A program made the translations under genes and the position numbers. From Candidatus Cloacimonadota bacterium (lineage in GTDB: Bacteria; Cloacimonadota; Cloacimonadia; JGIOTU-2), in contig DRBZ01000004.1 of the NCBI GenBank assembly GCA_011043895.1, positions 1 to 34,639 on the forward strand: a DNA stretch of 34,639 nucleotides, in the 5' to 3' direction. Under the pieces are notes generated by a model. It was not told where the DNA came from and did not search any database. It saw nothing but the letters and a program-made list of their open reading frames with translations. Shown in pieces: positions 6,737 through 14,535 of this stretch. Within the stretch, counting starts at the first letter, position 1, and each line of letters opens with the position of its first letter.

Positions 6737-8242
6737 TTACATTTGGTTTGGATCGCAATTCTTCACATACGCTTTCAATTCCTGTGAGAACTCGAAGGCA
6801 CAGACTATTTTATCATAATCAATAGGTACATTGTTGAGATATTGTAATACGAGAAACTGCTTATCATCATCGGGAAGAACACCAGCAAAGAAAAATCCAA
6901 ACATTTCAAGTTGTGGAACACATTTCATCAAATTGTTATCACACATATCGATCTGCAGTTCAATCACTTCTATCTTTTTCATACAAAGTTCTCGTACACG
7001 TTGCTTGATCTCTTCCTCAAAATATTTTCCGACAGCGTTGACATACAGACATGCCCAAGCGATAGACTCCATTACCTCAACTTCAATATCTGATTGCACA
7101 AATTTATCTTTTTCTTCCTTGAGATTTTTGGGAGTATTAATTATAGCATCCAGTCCTATATTGTTATAAATTTTTTCAATCATACTCTTATGATGCATAG
7201 GGGCATAAATCTCAACATCCTGATCCACGAGCTTCTTATATACAATAATCATGGATTCCCGTTGTGTACCCTGATCTTTCATGCCTTTGAAGGTTTTTGG
7301 AGGATCCATCGCGAGTCTTATACCACATGCTTTATACCCACATTTATGCAATGCCTTTTGCGAAAAAGGATGAGTAGTAACGGCATCAGCCATAATGCCT
7401 TTTATTCCTCTTTTTCCTGCAAGTTCATCGAGTAGCTCATTCAATCTGGTCATACATCCCTGACCGCGGAATTTTGGTTTTGTAAATGCCATACCGAGTT
7501 CCGGAACCTTACTTCTTTTACCTAAAAATTCAAGTGCAGCATGTCCCATCACTTCATTTGTTTCATCAGTAACTGCTACTGAACAGATAAGTTCACCGGT
7601 TTTATTCATTTCTATGAGACGTTCAGGATAATAAATATTCTCCATGAAATAGGTATATCCATAGGTTCTGTAGGCACATTGAGAAATCTCGATTGCCTGT
7701 TCTGGCTTGAGAAGCATGGTAGTGAAGAGAATTTTCACCAGATTTTTTTTATCTATATGAGTTGGTTCCTCATATGCTTCCATCTGAGATTCTTTGAAAT
7801 ACTCATCGATATGTTTTTGGTCGACGAATTTTATAAGCCGTACTTCCTTTCCCCCATATCCGAGGTTGTGAAATGATATTTTGTCGACACTTCCTTTCAT
7901 CAATTTGAATCCAAGCCCTCGCTGTTCAATTCCTTCAAGTGATTGTTCGGCGGAGAATTCTTCTACCCGATTTGGATCGAAAGGAAGCCCTTTATCCCTA
8001 ATTATAACTTTAAATTCTATTGAATTTATCTCGCAGAGTATATCAAAATGCTCTTCTTGTTCTGGTAAAAAAGCATGTTTTATTACATTCGTAATTGCTT
8101 CCTCTACAGCTACGTTAAAAAGCGTAATATCCTTTCTGGAAAAATTCACCAGCCGTCCGAGTTCCTCGATATATGCTTGTGCGGCAGGTAAATACTTTAA
8201 ACTTACAGGCAGGTGCAAAGAAGAAATATTTTTATTGCCCAT
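6737..8242 (-). CDS. HATPase_c (RsbW-like) - GNAT acetyltransferase fusion protein
   Basis: The preferred start is the second Met (8242) because AAAGGA lies 6-7 bases before it; ATG 8257 has no such site. That gives 501 residues. Residues about 1-140 form an anti-sigma-type ATP-binding domain: N-box EEAITNVIKHAF, RDKGLPFDP and GLGFKLMKG. Residues about 170-340 look like a GNAT domain, with ELGMAFTKPKFRGQGCMTRL as the acetyl-CoA loop and QKALHKCGYKACG as the C-terminal signature. About 160 C-terminal residues are unassigned. Likely a cytoplasmic signalling protein that pairs a RsbW-type kinase fold with acyl transfer; substrate unknown. The gene is single and divergent from the ferritin-like gene. 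Confidence 0.7.
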   Translation of the reverse strand: MGNKNISSLHLPVSLKYLPAAQAYIEELGRLVNFSRKDITLFNVAVEEAITNVIKHAFLPEQEEHFDILCEINSIEFKVIIRDKGLPFDPNRVEEFSAEQSLEGIEQRGLGFKLMKGSVDKISFHNLGYGGKEVRLIKFVDQKHIDEYFKESQMEAYEEPTHIDKKNLVKILFTTMLLKPEQAIEISQCAYRTYGYTYFMENIYYPERLIEMNKTGELICSVAVTDETNEVMGHAALEFLGKRSKVPELGMAFTKPKFRGQGCMTRLNELLDELAGKRGIKGIMADAVTTHPFSQKALHKCGYKACGIRLAMDPPKTFKGMKDQGTQRESMIIVYKKLVDQDVEIYAPMHHKSMIEKIYNNIGLDAIINTPKNLKEEKDKFVQSDIEVEVMESIAWACLYVNAVGKYFEEEIKQRVRELCMKKIEVIELQIDMCDNNLMKCVPQLEMFGFFFAGVLPDDDKQFLVLQYLNNVPIDYDKIVCAFEFSQELKAYVKNCDPNQM

Positions 8243-8471
8243 GTGGATTCCTTTCAAAAAAAGTAATGTTTTTGTTTTCTTTTAATAATAAATTGCCAAG
8301 GACAATGCGAATCGTTGAAATTTTTAGCTTGCTTTTACTCAACTATATGTGCCAACAATGAAAGATATGTGCTCACTTTTCTAAGTGCAGGAAGTTAGTT
8401 ACACAACAATTCCTTGCATATATTCCAGATTCACTTATTTTATGGCGCAAGAATTATTACAGGAGGTACAC

Positions 8472-8774
8472 ATGTGTGATTGTAAACATGAACATCAAAA
8501 CGATTTGACCAATGCAACGCAGGACATGACCCGTGCATTGAACTCATTGATTGAAGAACTGGAAGCTGTTGACTGGTATAACCAACGAGTTGATGCTTGC
8601 GATGATGAAGAACTTGCAGCAATCCTTGCACACAACCGTGACGAAGAAAAAGAGCATGCCGCAATGCTTTTAGAATGGATTCGCCGTCAGGATCCAATAT
8701 TTGGTCATGAGTTGAAGAACTATCTCTTTACGGAAGGTTCTCTTGCAGATCTTGAACATGAACATCATGAGTAA
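8472..8774 (+). CDS. Encapsulated-ferritin-like protein (EncFtn family), stand-alone
   Basis: 100 residues from ATG 8472, set by a strong AGGAGG at 8461-8466; the longer frame back to 8385 has no support. The family core is plain: EELEAVDWYNQR (helix 1), then HNRDEEKEHAAMLLEWIRRQ (helix 2) and DPIF...LKNYLF. Glu28, Glu29, Glu31, Trp35, Tyr36, Glu59 and His62 line up with the EncFtn metal-site residues (E-E-x-E...WY and ExxH). Known family: forms annular dimers that oxidise Fe(II) inside encapsulin shells. The N-terminus carries an unusual CDCKHEH metal-ligand-like patch. The C-terminus (LADLEHEHHE) lacks an evident encapsulin-targeting peptide, and no encapsulin gene is in the window. Confidence 0.85.
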   Translation: MCDCKHEHQNDLTNATQDMTRALNSLIEELEAVDWYNQRVDACDDEELAAILAHNRDEEKEHAAMLLEWIRRQDPIFGHELKNYLFTEGSLADLEHEHHE

Positions 8775-8899
8775 GCAGTAAGAATATCAATTTCGTGCCT
8801 TCCACCTAAGTAAGAAGATGGCTTTTTCATGATTAAAATTCCCTTTTTGCATAGCCAAAGGATTCTCGACCTGTGAAAATCTTTAGGATAATTCCACCG

Positions 8900-8983
8900 G
8901 ATTATCTCGTGGCTATTCATATAATTTTCTATATGTTTTTATCATGCTTTTGTGTGTTTGCACTTAACATGATTGTTTCATTA
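8900..8983 (+). repeat. Dispersed intergenic repeat, copy A
   Basis: About 80 bases that align with 14308-14390 in the same orientation: TCTCGTGG, TATTCAT, TTCTATAT, ATCAT, TGTGT.TGC, AACATG and TGTTTCAT are shared in order with similar spacing. Copy A lies between the converging ferritin-like gene and dinB and just enters the dinB 3' end. No open frame is conserved between copies. Confidence 0.6.
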
Positions 8984-10066
8984 GAACCTGAGAGTAAGTT
9001 GTTGCGGGAGATTTACCCCATCCTTTTCAAGATTCGAGACACTAATGCCCAGCAGTCTCACTCTGCACTGCTTCACAAGTGTCTCATCAAGTAATTTCGT
9101 GGCTGTTGAATAAATGATGTGCTTATCATTTGTTGGTTTATTGATAGTCCTGCTTCTTGTCGCCTGATAGAAATCGGGATACTTGATCTTCAGAGTTATC
9201 GTTCTACCAAGAGCATTATGTTTCTTCATCCGTTCCTCGATTTTTTCTGCACATTGTTGCAGATAATCTTTCATTGCATCTGGATCATCGAGATCAACAG
9301 CAAATGTATTCTCATTCCCTATCGATTTTCTTTCTCGCTCTGGAGTGACTTCCCGTTTATCAATCCCACGAACAACATAATAATAGTATTTCCCTGTCTT
9401 ACCAAAATGACGAACGAGTTCTTCCAACGATTGTGCTTTCAGGTCTTTACCACAGTGAATTCCAAGGTTCTTCATCTTTTTTTCTGTGATTTTCCCGATA
9501 CCATAGAATTTACCAATGGGAAGCTTCTCAAGCACTTCTTTTGCTTTTTCAGGAGGTATAACAACCAGTCCATCAGGTTTTTCCATATCAGAAGCAACTT
9601 TTGCCAGGAATTTATTATACGACACACCTGCAGAAGCAGTAAGTTTGGTTTTCTCGAGTATCCTCTTTTTGATCTCTTTTGCAATGAGTGTAGCAGATTT
9701 CATCCCTTTTTTATTGTAGGTAACATCCAAATATGCTTCGTCGATGGAGACAGGTTCAACCAAGTGAGAAAATTCATCAAAAATACCTCTTATCTGTTTT
9801 GAGATCTGACTATACACTTCATAACGTCCATGAACAAAAATTGCATGGGGACAGAGTTTATAGGCAATTGCGCTTGCCATTGCTGAATGGATCCCGTATT
9901 TTCTTGCTTCGTAAGAACAGGTGGCGACAACTCCCCTGCTGCCCGGATCACCTCCAACGATCAGGGGTTTACCCTTATATTCAGGATGATCTCGCACCTC
10001 AACTGCCGCAAAGAATGCGTCCATGTCTATATGTATTATTTTCTTTATCGGAGTATTCTCTTTCAT
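8981..10066 (-). CDS. dinB: DNA polymerase IV (Y-family)
   Basis: 361 residues, full length. The N-terminus IIHIDMDAFFAAVE supplies the first catalytic Asp; VEPVSIDEAYLDVT supplies the second Asp/Glu pair. YKGKPLIVGG, SYEARKYGIHSAM, ASAGVSYNKFLAKVASDMEK and KPDGLVV are standard Pol IV palm and finger motifs. A helix-hairpin-helix (FYGIGKITEKKMKNLGI) is followed by the little-finger domain. The last residues QQLTLRF resemble the beta-clamp binding motif. Known function: error-prone translesion synthesis. It starts 9 bases after the kinase stop and may be cotranscribed with it. No LexA-type operator was recognised. Confidence 0.93.
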   Translation of the reverse strand: MKENTPIKKIIHIDMDAFFAAVEVRDHPEYKGKPLIVGGDPGSRGVVATCSYEARKYGIHSAMASAIAYKLCPHAIFVHGRYEVYSQISKQIRGIFDEFSHLVEPVSIDEAYLDVTYNKKGMKSATLIAKEIKKRILEKTKLTASAGVSYNKFLAKVASDMEKPDGLVVIPPEKAKEVLEKLPIGKFYGIGKITEKKMKNLGIHCGKDLKAQSLEELVRHFGKTGKYYYYVVRGIDKREVTPERERKSIGNENTFAVDLDDPDAMKDYLQQCAEKIEERMKKHNALGRTITLKIKYPDFYQATRSRTINKPTNDKHIIYSTATKLLDETLVKQCRVRLLGISVSNLEKDGVNLPQQLTLRF

Positions 10067-10075
10067 AAATTAATC

Positions 10076-10804
10076 TTAACTCAACGTCATACTCAATTTG
10101 TTTATGAAGGCGTAGTCCACTGAAACTGAATTGGGAATCTTTATTATTGTCAATGCAGGATTGTGATAATCATTATTATCAATAACAATATTTACTTTTT
10201 CCTCAGGCTTATATTTCTCAAAATAAATTTCTTGCGCAGGAAAATAGCGTTTCTCATATTTCTCTTTGAGTAAATCTATATTATTAAAATATATTCCATC
10301 ACGCTTGATTGCACGTTTCAACGCTTCACAAAAATCTACCTTTAAAAAAACGGTTATATCCCAGTAGTCAGATATTTCCTTACGCATGAGAAATATTCCA
10401 TCAAAGATCAGAATCGCATCTCTGGAAATGCTTATTGGTTCATCATGTACAGGAGTATCTTTTTTATAATCAAATATCCGAGTTCTTATTTCTGAATCAT
10501 TGCTTTTACATAAAGGATCGAGCAGCACTTCTCGTAATTTTGAATAATCAAATGAATCCTCAAAATAACCAATCGGTGATACTTCTCCCCTGCTCATCCT
10601 GATATGCTTTGGATTATGAAATCCATCTATCGATGCACGTATTACTTCTCTGCTAGTGAGCTTTTTTATGTGTTCTACCAGCAAATCGGCGATAGTGGTT
10701 TTACCTGAAGCATCAATGCCATCAATACCCACTTTTACAGGTTTCTCAGAATTGTATCTCAAAATGAAACCTGATAGGATATCCAATAACTCAGATTGCT
10801 TCAT
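10076..10804 (-). CDS. Uridine-kinase-like P-loop kinase
   Basis: 242 residues. The Walker A motif is in KVGIDGIDASGKTTIADLL (residues about 22-40). The lid and substrate region includes ASIDGFHNP and GYFEDSFDYSKL, and a Walker B-like ILIFDGIFLM follows. C-terminal RYFPAQEIYFEKYKPEE is seen in uridine-kinase-like proteins of this group. Likely phosphorylates a nucleoside or related small molecule; the substrate cannot be read from sequence. A promoter-like TTGACG/TATAGA pair lies upstream at 10853-10880, so this gene and dinB may form their own unit, separate from selB. Confidence 0.75.
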   Translation of the reverse strand: MKQSELLDILSGFILRYNSEKPVKVGIDGIDASGKTTIADLLVEHIKKLTSREVIRASIDGFHNPKHIRMSRGEVSPIGYFEDSFDYSKLREVLLDPLCKSNDSEIRTRIFDYKKDTPVHDEPISISRDAILIFDGIFLMRKEISDYWDITVFLKVDFCEALKRAIKRDGIYFNNIDLLKEKYEKRYFPAQEIYFEKYKPEEKVNIVIDNNDYHNPALTIIKIPNSVSVDYAFINKLSMTLS

Positions 10805-10852
10805 ATAAATCCATATTCAGTTCGAATAGTAATATTCTATATTCATAATTTA

Positions 10853-10880
10853 TCTATATTGTGCTATTTTACTACGTCAA
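10853..10880 (-). promoter_or_regulatory. Putative sigma-70-type promoter for kinase-dinB
   Basis: On the minus strand TTGACG (10880-10875), a 16-base spacer and TATAGA (10858-10853) lie about 50 bases before the kinase ATG in an AT-rich gap. No competing pair of this quality was seen in the gap. Confidence 0.45.
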
Positions 10881-10948
10881 CTTTTTCAGGTAATGACTTG
10901 AGAATACAATCGTTATTTACATGTTGTTATAAAGATAGAATGATTACA

Positions 10949-12883
10949 TTAAGATTTTTTATTAATCCATTTTTGAGAAAGAATCCTGTAATCCCCTTTT
11001 CGTACCGTTATTCCTTCACCATCAAAATGTACTAATAGCAACAATCCAACTTTCCTATTCCCACCAAGAATATCACGGAATTCCGCTACAGTAATGGTAT
11101 CATGAGAATGAAGATAATCAAGTAACTTTTTTTGAGCGTCCTCAATAATTGAAGCATGAATGAAAAAACCTTCAATCGGCACAATGAGTTTTTTCTCAAC
11201 AAGATACTCAACTATTTGTTCGAGTTCCTTCTCTGAAATTCTTTTTTTTTGAGCAAGAGCAATCAAATCACCAGGTGCGGGAACATTCAATCCAAGCTCG
11301 ATGAATAGAGTGTTAATGAAATCTATCTTTTCTTGCTGGTCAGAAGTAATCTCATTCTGCTGTTCAGTTAACGCATAGGTTTTTTCCACTTGCTTACAAA
11401 ACCCCCTATCGATCATTTCTTTCAATACCATAGATAAAAATTTTTGTTGATTCTCTCCGTTCATATCTAAGATGCCTGCCAGCTCTTCAAATGTTTTTCC
11501 TTTTTGTACAAGTGGATGAGAATGATGATGCTTCCTGAGTTCAAATAGAATTTTATTCCATAGTTTTTTTGATTTATCTTTTGAATAGAGGAGCAATTCA
11601 TTGTCCATTTTATAAAAATCTATAGAATCGGATTTATCTGATACTACAAGCTCAAAGAGAATATCTTTCTTGGTGTTTGTCATAAGTGCGAGTTCTGTAA
11701 GCGTGACTAGTGACTGGTTTTTCTTCACTTCAGCAGATATGAAACCCATAAGACCTTTATCTGAAATTTCACGAAGTTCACTGAGAACCTTTTCAGTTCT
11801 TCTTTTATGGTGCAGGGGATAAGGATCGAGAATTTTACCCCCGCCAAGCGTAATATCATTGGAAGTACTTCTTATGATAAAAGAATCTCCATATAATGGA
11901 TAACATGCTTTATCAAGATTTATCTGCACAAATCCTCTTTCTCCCTTGGTTAACGCATCCTTATCAAGAAGATGGATTCTGACTTGATCCTCAAACGTAT
12001 CCATCAAAAAGAGCGCATGATTCCAAACAGACAATGCTCTTTCGTGTTCAAACAATGTTATTTCAGCATCAATCATCTTCGTCGGTTTAATCAATTTTTC
12101 TGAAAGAAGCATACCTCTTTCAAAATCATCAATATCCAAACCTGTCACATTAAGCGACGCCCTATCACCAGTTCTCACAAGATCAACTTTCTCACCATGA
12201 TGCTCAAGACCGCGAATTCGAAGCGTCTTCTCGCCAGGTAATAGGTAGAGTTTCGTAGATTTGGTTGCTTTCCCCTTGAGTACTGAACCATTCACTACTG
12301 TACCAAATCCTTGTACCGTGAAAATTCGATCGATATACATTCTGAAAAATTCCCCTTCAGAACGCTCTTCAATTGTTGCAGTAATATCTTCAATACACTG
12401 TATAAGCTTATCAATCCCCGTTCCATCAACAACGGATGTCTTGATAATTGGAGCATCCGCAAGGAACGTTTCTTCAATAAAATCCTGAATTTCCATCTCA
12501 ACCAGTTCAAGCATCTCGTCATCAACCAGGTCAGTTTTGGTCACTGCGATGATTCCTCTTTTGATACCGAGCAACTCCATGATCTGCAGATGTTCTCTGG
12601 TCTGAGGCATAATACTCGAGTCTGCAGCTATGGTAAAGAGAACGAAATCTATAGTACTCGCTCCTGCTATCATTGTATTTATGAAATCCTTGTGCCCCGG
12701 AACATCAATTATGCCAATACTGTTTCCATTCGGAAGATCGAGATGTGTAAATCCAAGATGTATCGTAATTCCCCGCTCCTTTTCCTCTTTATGGGTATCG
12801 CAATCATATTGTGTAAGAGATTGAATAAGCGCAGTCTTCCCGTGATCTACATGTCCTGCAGTTCCCATAATGAGATGTTTCAT
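10949..12883 (-). CDS. selB: Selenocysteine-specific elongation factor SelB
   Basis: 644 residues. The GTPase domain shows G1 AGHVDHGKTAL, switch and G2 EKERGITIHLGF, G3 DVPGHKDF and G4 TKTDLVD. It is followed by EF-Tu-like domains 2 and 3 (RIFTVQGFGTVVNGSVLKG). The C-terminal third (about 390-644) contains winged-helix repeats ending GGNRKVGLLLLVHFDGEGIT and KGDYRIL, the region that binds the SECIS hairpin in known SelB proteins. Delivers Sec-tRNA to recoded UGA. The start is 4 bases after the selA stop, so the two are almost certainly cotranscribed. Its clients are probably the two UGA-containing genes upstream. Confidence 0.95.
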   Translation of the reverse strand: MKHLIMGTAGHVDHGKTALIQSLTQYDCDTHKEEKERGITIHLGFTHLDLPNGNSIGIIDVPGHKDFINTMIAGASTIDFVLFTIAADSSIMPQTREHLQIMELLGIKRGIIAVTKTDLVDDEMLELVEMEIQDFIEETFLADAPIIKTSVVDGTGIDKLIQCIEDITATIEERSEGEFFRMYIDRIFTVQGFGTVVNGSVLKGKATKSTKLYLLPGEKTLRIRGLEHHGEKVDLVRTGDRASLNVTGLDIDDFERGMLLSEKLIKPTKMIDAEITLFEHERALSVWNHALFLMDTFEDQVRIHLLDKDALTKGERGFVQINLDKACYPLYGDSFIIRSTSNDITLGGGKILDPYPLHHKRRTEKVLSELREISDKGLMGFISAEVKKNQSLVTLTELALMTNTKKDILFELVVSDKSDSIDFYKMDNELLLYSKDKSKKLWNKILFELRKHHHSHPLVQKGKTFEELAGILDMNGENQQKFLSMVLKEMIDRGFCKQVEKTYALTEQQNEITSDQQEKIDFINTLFIELGLNVPAPGDLIALAQKKRISEKELEQIVEYLVEKKLIVPIEGFFIHASIIEDAQKKLLDYLHSHDTITVAEFRDILGGNRKVGLLLLVHFDGEGITVRKGDYRILSQKWINKKS

Positions 12884-12887
12884 GAAC

Positions 12888-14276
12888 CTAATCCTGTGTT
12901 ACTATTTTGATGATACTCTCCGCACAGTGTTTCACATCGTTATTATCAAGTGTATAGACATCAAAAATGATCTCGCCCTCTTTCAGGATTCCCAAAACAG
13001 GCTTATCGATCATAAGTAGTGAATGATAGAGTACTTCGGGAGTAATTTCCTCTTTCTCCAGATCAAGTTGTATTGCGTAGCTGGGAATATCTAAATCCGG
13101 CAGAGAACCACCTCCCGTATGAGCTGTACTTGGTATTATTGTATTCTTAATTGAAGATTCATTCAAAAGATTTGCAAATTTTTCCGCACGATTTTTCACT
13201 ATTCTATCACTCTGATTCAGCATTCTAAAACCAGGTATAGTATTGAAGAGCGTCTCATCCTTGAGATAGCTTCTCAGTACTGATGAAAGTGCAGTAATTG
13301 TCATCTTTCCTACTCTTAACACTCTCATTAAAGGAGATCTTCGTAATTGCTCTATTAAAATTTTCTTTCCTGCTATTATTCCAGCCTGAGGTCCTCCGAG
13401 AAGTTTATCACAACTGAACATCACAAGATCTGCACCAGACTGTAAGGCACTTCGCACATCAGGTTCATGTTTCACAGGGAGTCCTTTCGGCTTTCTGAGT
13501 AATCCAGAACCCATATCAAAAATGCAGAGCAGATTATTCTCGTGAGCAAAGTGTGCTAATTCTTTCGTTTCGACTTCTTCTGAGAAACCTTTGATCGAAT
13601 AATTAGATTTATGTGCTTTGAACACTACGGCAGTATTTTCGGTTATTGCTTGTTTATAATCTGCTAATTGTGTGCGATTTGTGGTTCCGACTTCGATCAT
13701 GATCGCACCACTCTGCTTCATAATATCAGGAATTCGGAACGATCCACCTATTTCTATCAACTCGCCGCGTGAAATAAGTGCTTCTTTACCCAAAGAAAAA
13801 GTATGCAAAGCAAGAAAAACACCCGCCGCATTATTATTCACGACGATCGCATCTTCTGCACCGGTAGTGTATCGTATCAAATCTGTAATATGATACTCTC
13901 TATGCCCACGTTTGGCAGTTTTAAGATCAAATTCAAGATTACAGTACCCTTCAATAATAGAAGCAACATCCTGTGATATTTTCTTTCCGAGAGGAGCCCT
14001 GCCCAGATTCGTATGAAGGACGATCCCTGTTGCATTTACAACTTTTTTCAAAGACTGTCTTCCGATTGAGTACACTCGTGATAAAATTTGATGAATTATT
14101 ACTTCTTCCTCAGGAAGCTTCTTACCACTCAAAATATCGCTTCTAAGTTCCTTGATTGATTCTCTTATCGCTTCCTTTACCAGCTCTTCTCCGAATTCTA
14201 TTTGTAATGATTGGAAAACTTCTTTCTTTAGTAAGATATCAACACCGGGAATATTTCTGAGATCTTTCTTGTTCAT
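12888..14276 (-). CDS. selA: L-seryl-tRNA(Sec) selenium transferase SelA
   Basis: 462 residues, typical length. Converts Ser-tRNA(Sec) to Sec-tRNA(Sec) with selenophosphate as donor. Visible signatures are KVVNATGIVLHTNLGRAPLG, TGAEDAIVVNNNAAGVFL, ELIEIGGSFRIPDIM and the PLP-lysine segment MFSCDKLLGGPQAGIIAGKK. An AAGGAA lies upstream of ATG 14276. The gene sits between tRNA-Sec and selB on the same strand. selD, which makes selenophosphate, is not in the window. Confidence 0.95.
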   Translation of the reverse strand: MNKKDLRNIPGVDILLKKEVFQSLQIEFGEELVKEAIRESIKELRSDILSGKKLPEEEVIIHQILSRVYSIGRQSLKKVVNATGIVLHTNLGRAPLGKKISQDVASIIEGYCNLEFDLKTAKRGHREYHITDLIRYTTGAEDAIVVNNNAAGVFLALHTFSLGKEALISRGELIEIGGSFRIPDIMKQSGAIMIEVGTTNRTQLADYKQAITENTAVVFKAHKSNYSIKGFSEEVETKELAHFAHENNLLCIFDMGSGLLRKPKGLPVKHEPDVRSALQSGADLVMFSCDKLLGGPQAGIIAGKKILIEQLRRSPLMRVLRVGKMTITALSSVLRSYLKDETLFNTIPGFRMLNQSDRIVKNRAEKFANLLNESSIKNTIIPSTAHTGGGSLPDLDIPSYAIQLDLEKEEITPEVLYHSLLMIDKPVLGILKEGEIIFDVYTLDNNDVKHCAESIIKIVTQD

Positions 14277-14307
14277 ATAATTAAAATTCCTTTTTGATTT
14301 GCCACGA

Positions 14308-14390
14308 GATCATCTCGTGGGTATTCATAGATATTCTATATAATTTAATCATCCTCCTGTGTGTCTGCGTCAAACATGGATGTTTCATGT
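14308..14390 (+). repeat. Dispersed intergenic repeat, copy B
   Basis: Aligns with copy A at 8900-8983 and lies in the gap between tRNA-Sec and selA. It contains an additional CCACGAGA/TCTCGTGG palindrome (14302-14320). No gene is visible in it. Confidence 0.6.
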
Positions 14391-14414
14391 TCTCTCCTGT
14401 TCATTAATAAAAAA

Positions 14415-14512
14415 TGGCCGAGAGGGCAGGAATCGAACCTGCCATGGACGGTGTTATCCGCTCACTACTGGTTTTGAAGACCAGCTGGAACACCAGTTCC
14501 TTCCTCTCAACC
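14415..14512 (-). tRNA. selC: tRNA-Sec (anticodon TCA)
   Basis: 98 bases. The anticodon arm is CTGGT-CTTCAAA-ACCAG with anticodon TCA. The D arm is GGAAC-TGGT-GTTCC. The T arm is GGCAGG-TTCGATT-CCTGCC. A long variable arm contains CGG/CCG pairing, and the acceptor is an extended 8-9 pair stem (GGTTGAGAG against CTCTCGGCC, with two G-U pairs). CCA is not encoded. The base after the acceptor would be A, whereas G is usual in bacterial tRNA-Sec. It starts 23 bases after the stop of selenoprotein A and precedes selA. Confidence 0.95.
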
Positions 14513-14535
14513 GATAATATTCGAAAAGAAATCGA

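Noticed and set aside
8775-8870. Terminator after the ferritin-like gene
   Set aside because: The possible GCC...GGC-TTTTT pairing is interrupted by several mismatches and is too weak to call.
8873-9094. 73-codon plus-strand frame with a hydrophobic N-terminus
   Set aside because: It covers dispersed repeat copy A and the antisense dinB tail; copy B has no matching frame and there is no RBS.
9119-9802. 227-codon plus-strand frame
   Set aside because: Antisense to the well-conserved dinB gene, with no recognisable motifs.
12311-12910. 199-codon plus-strand frame
   Set aside because: Antisense to the selB GTPase domain; composition follows the opposite strand.
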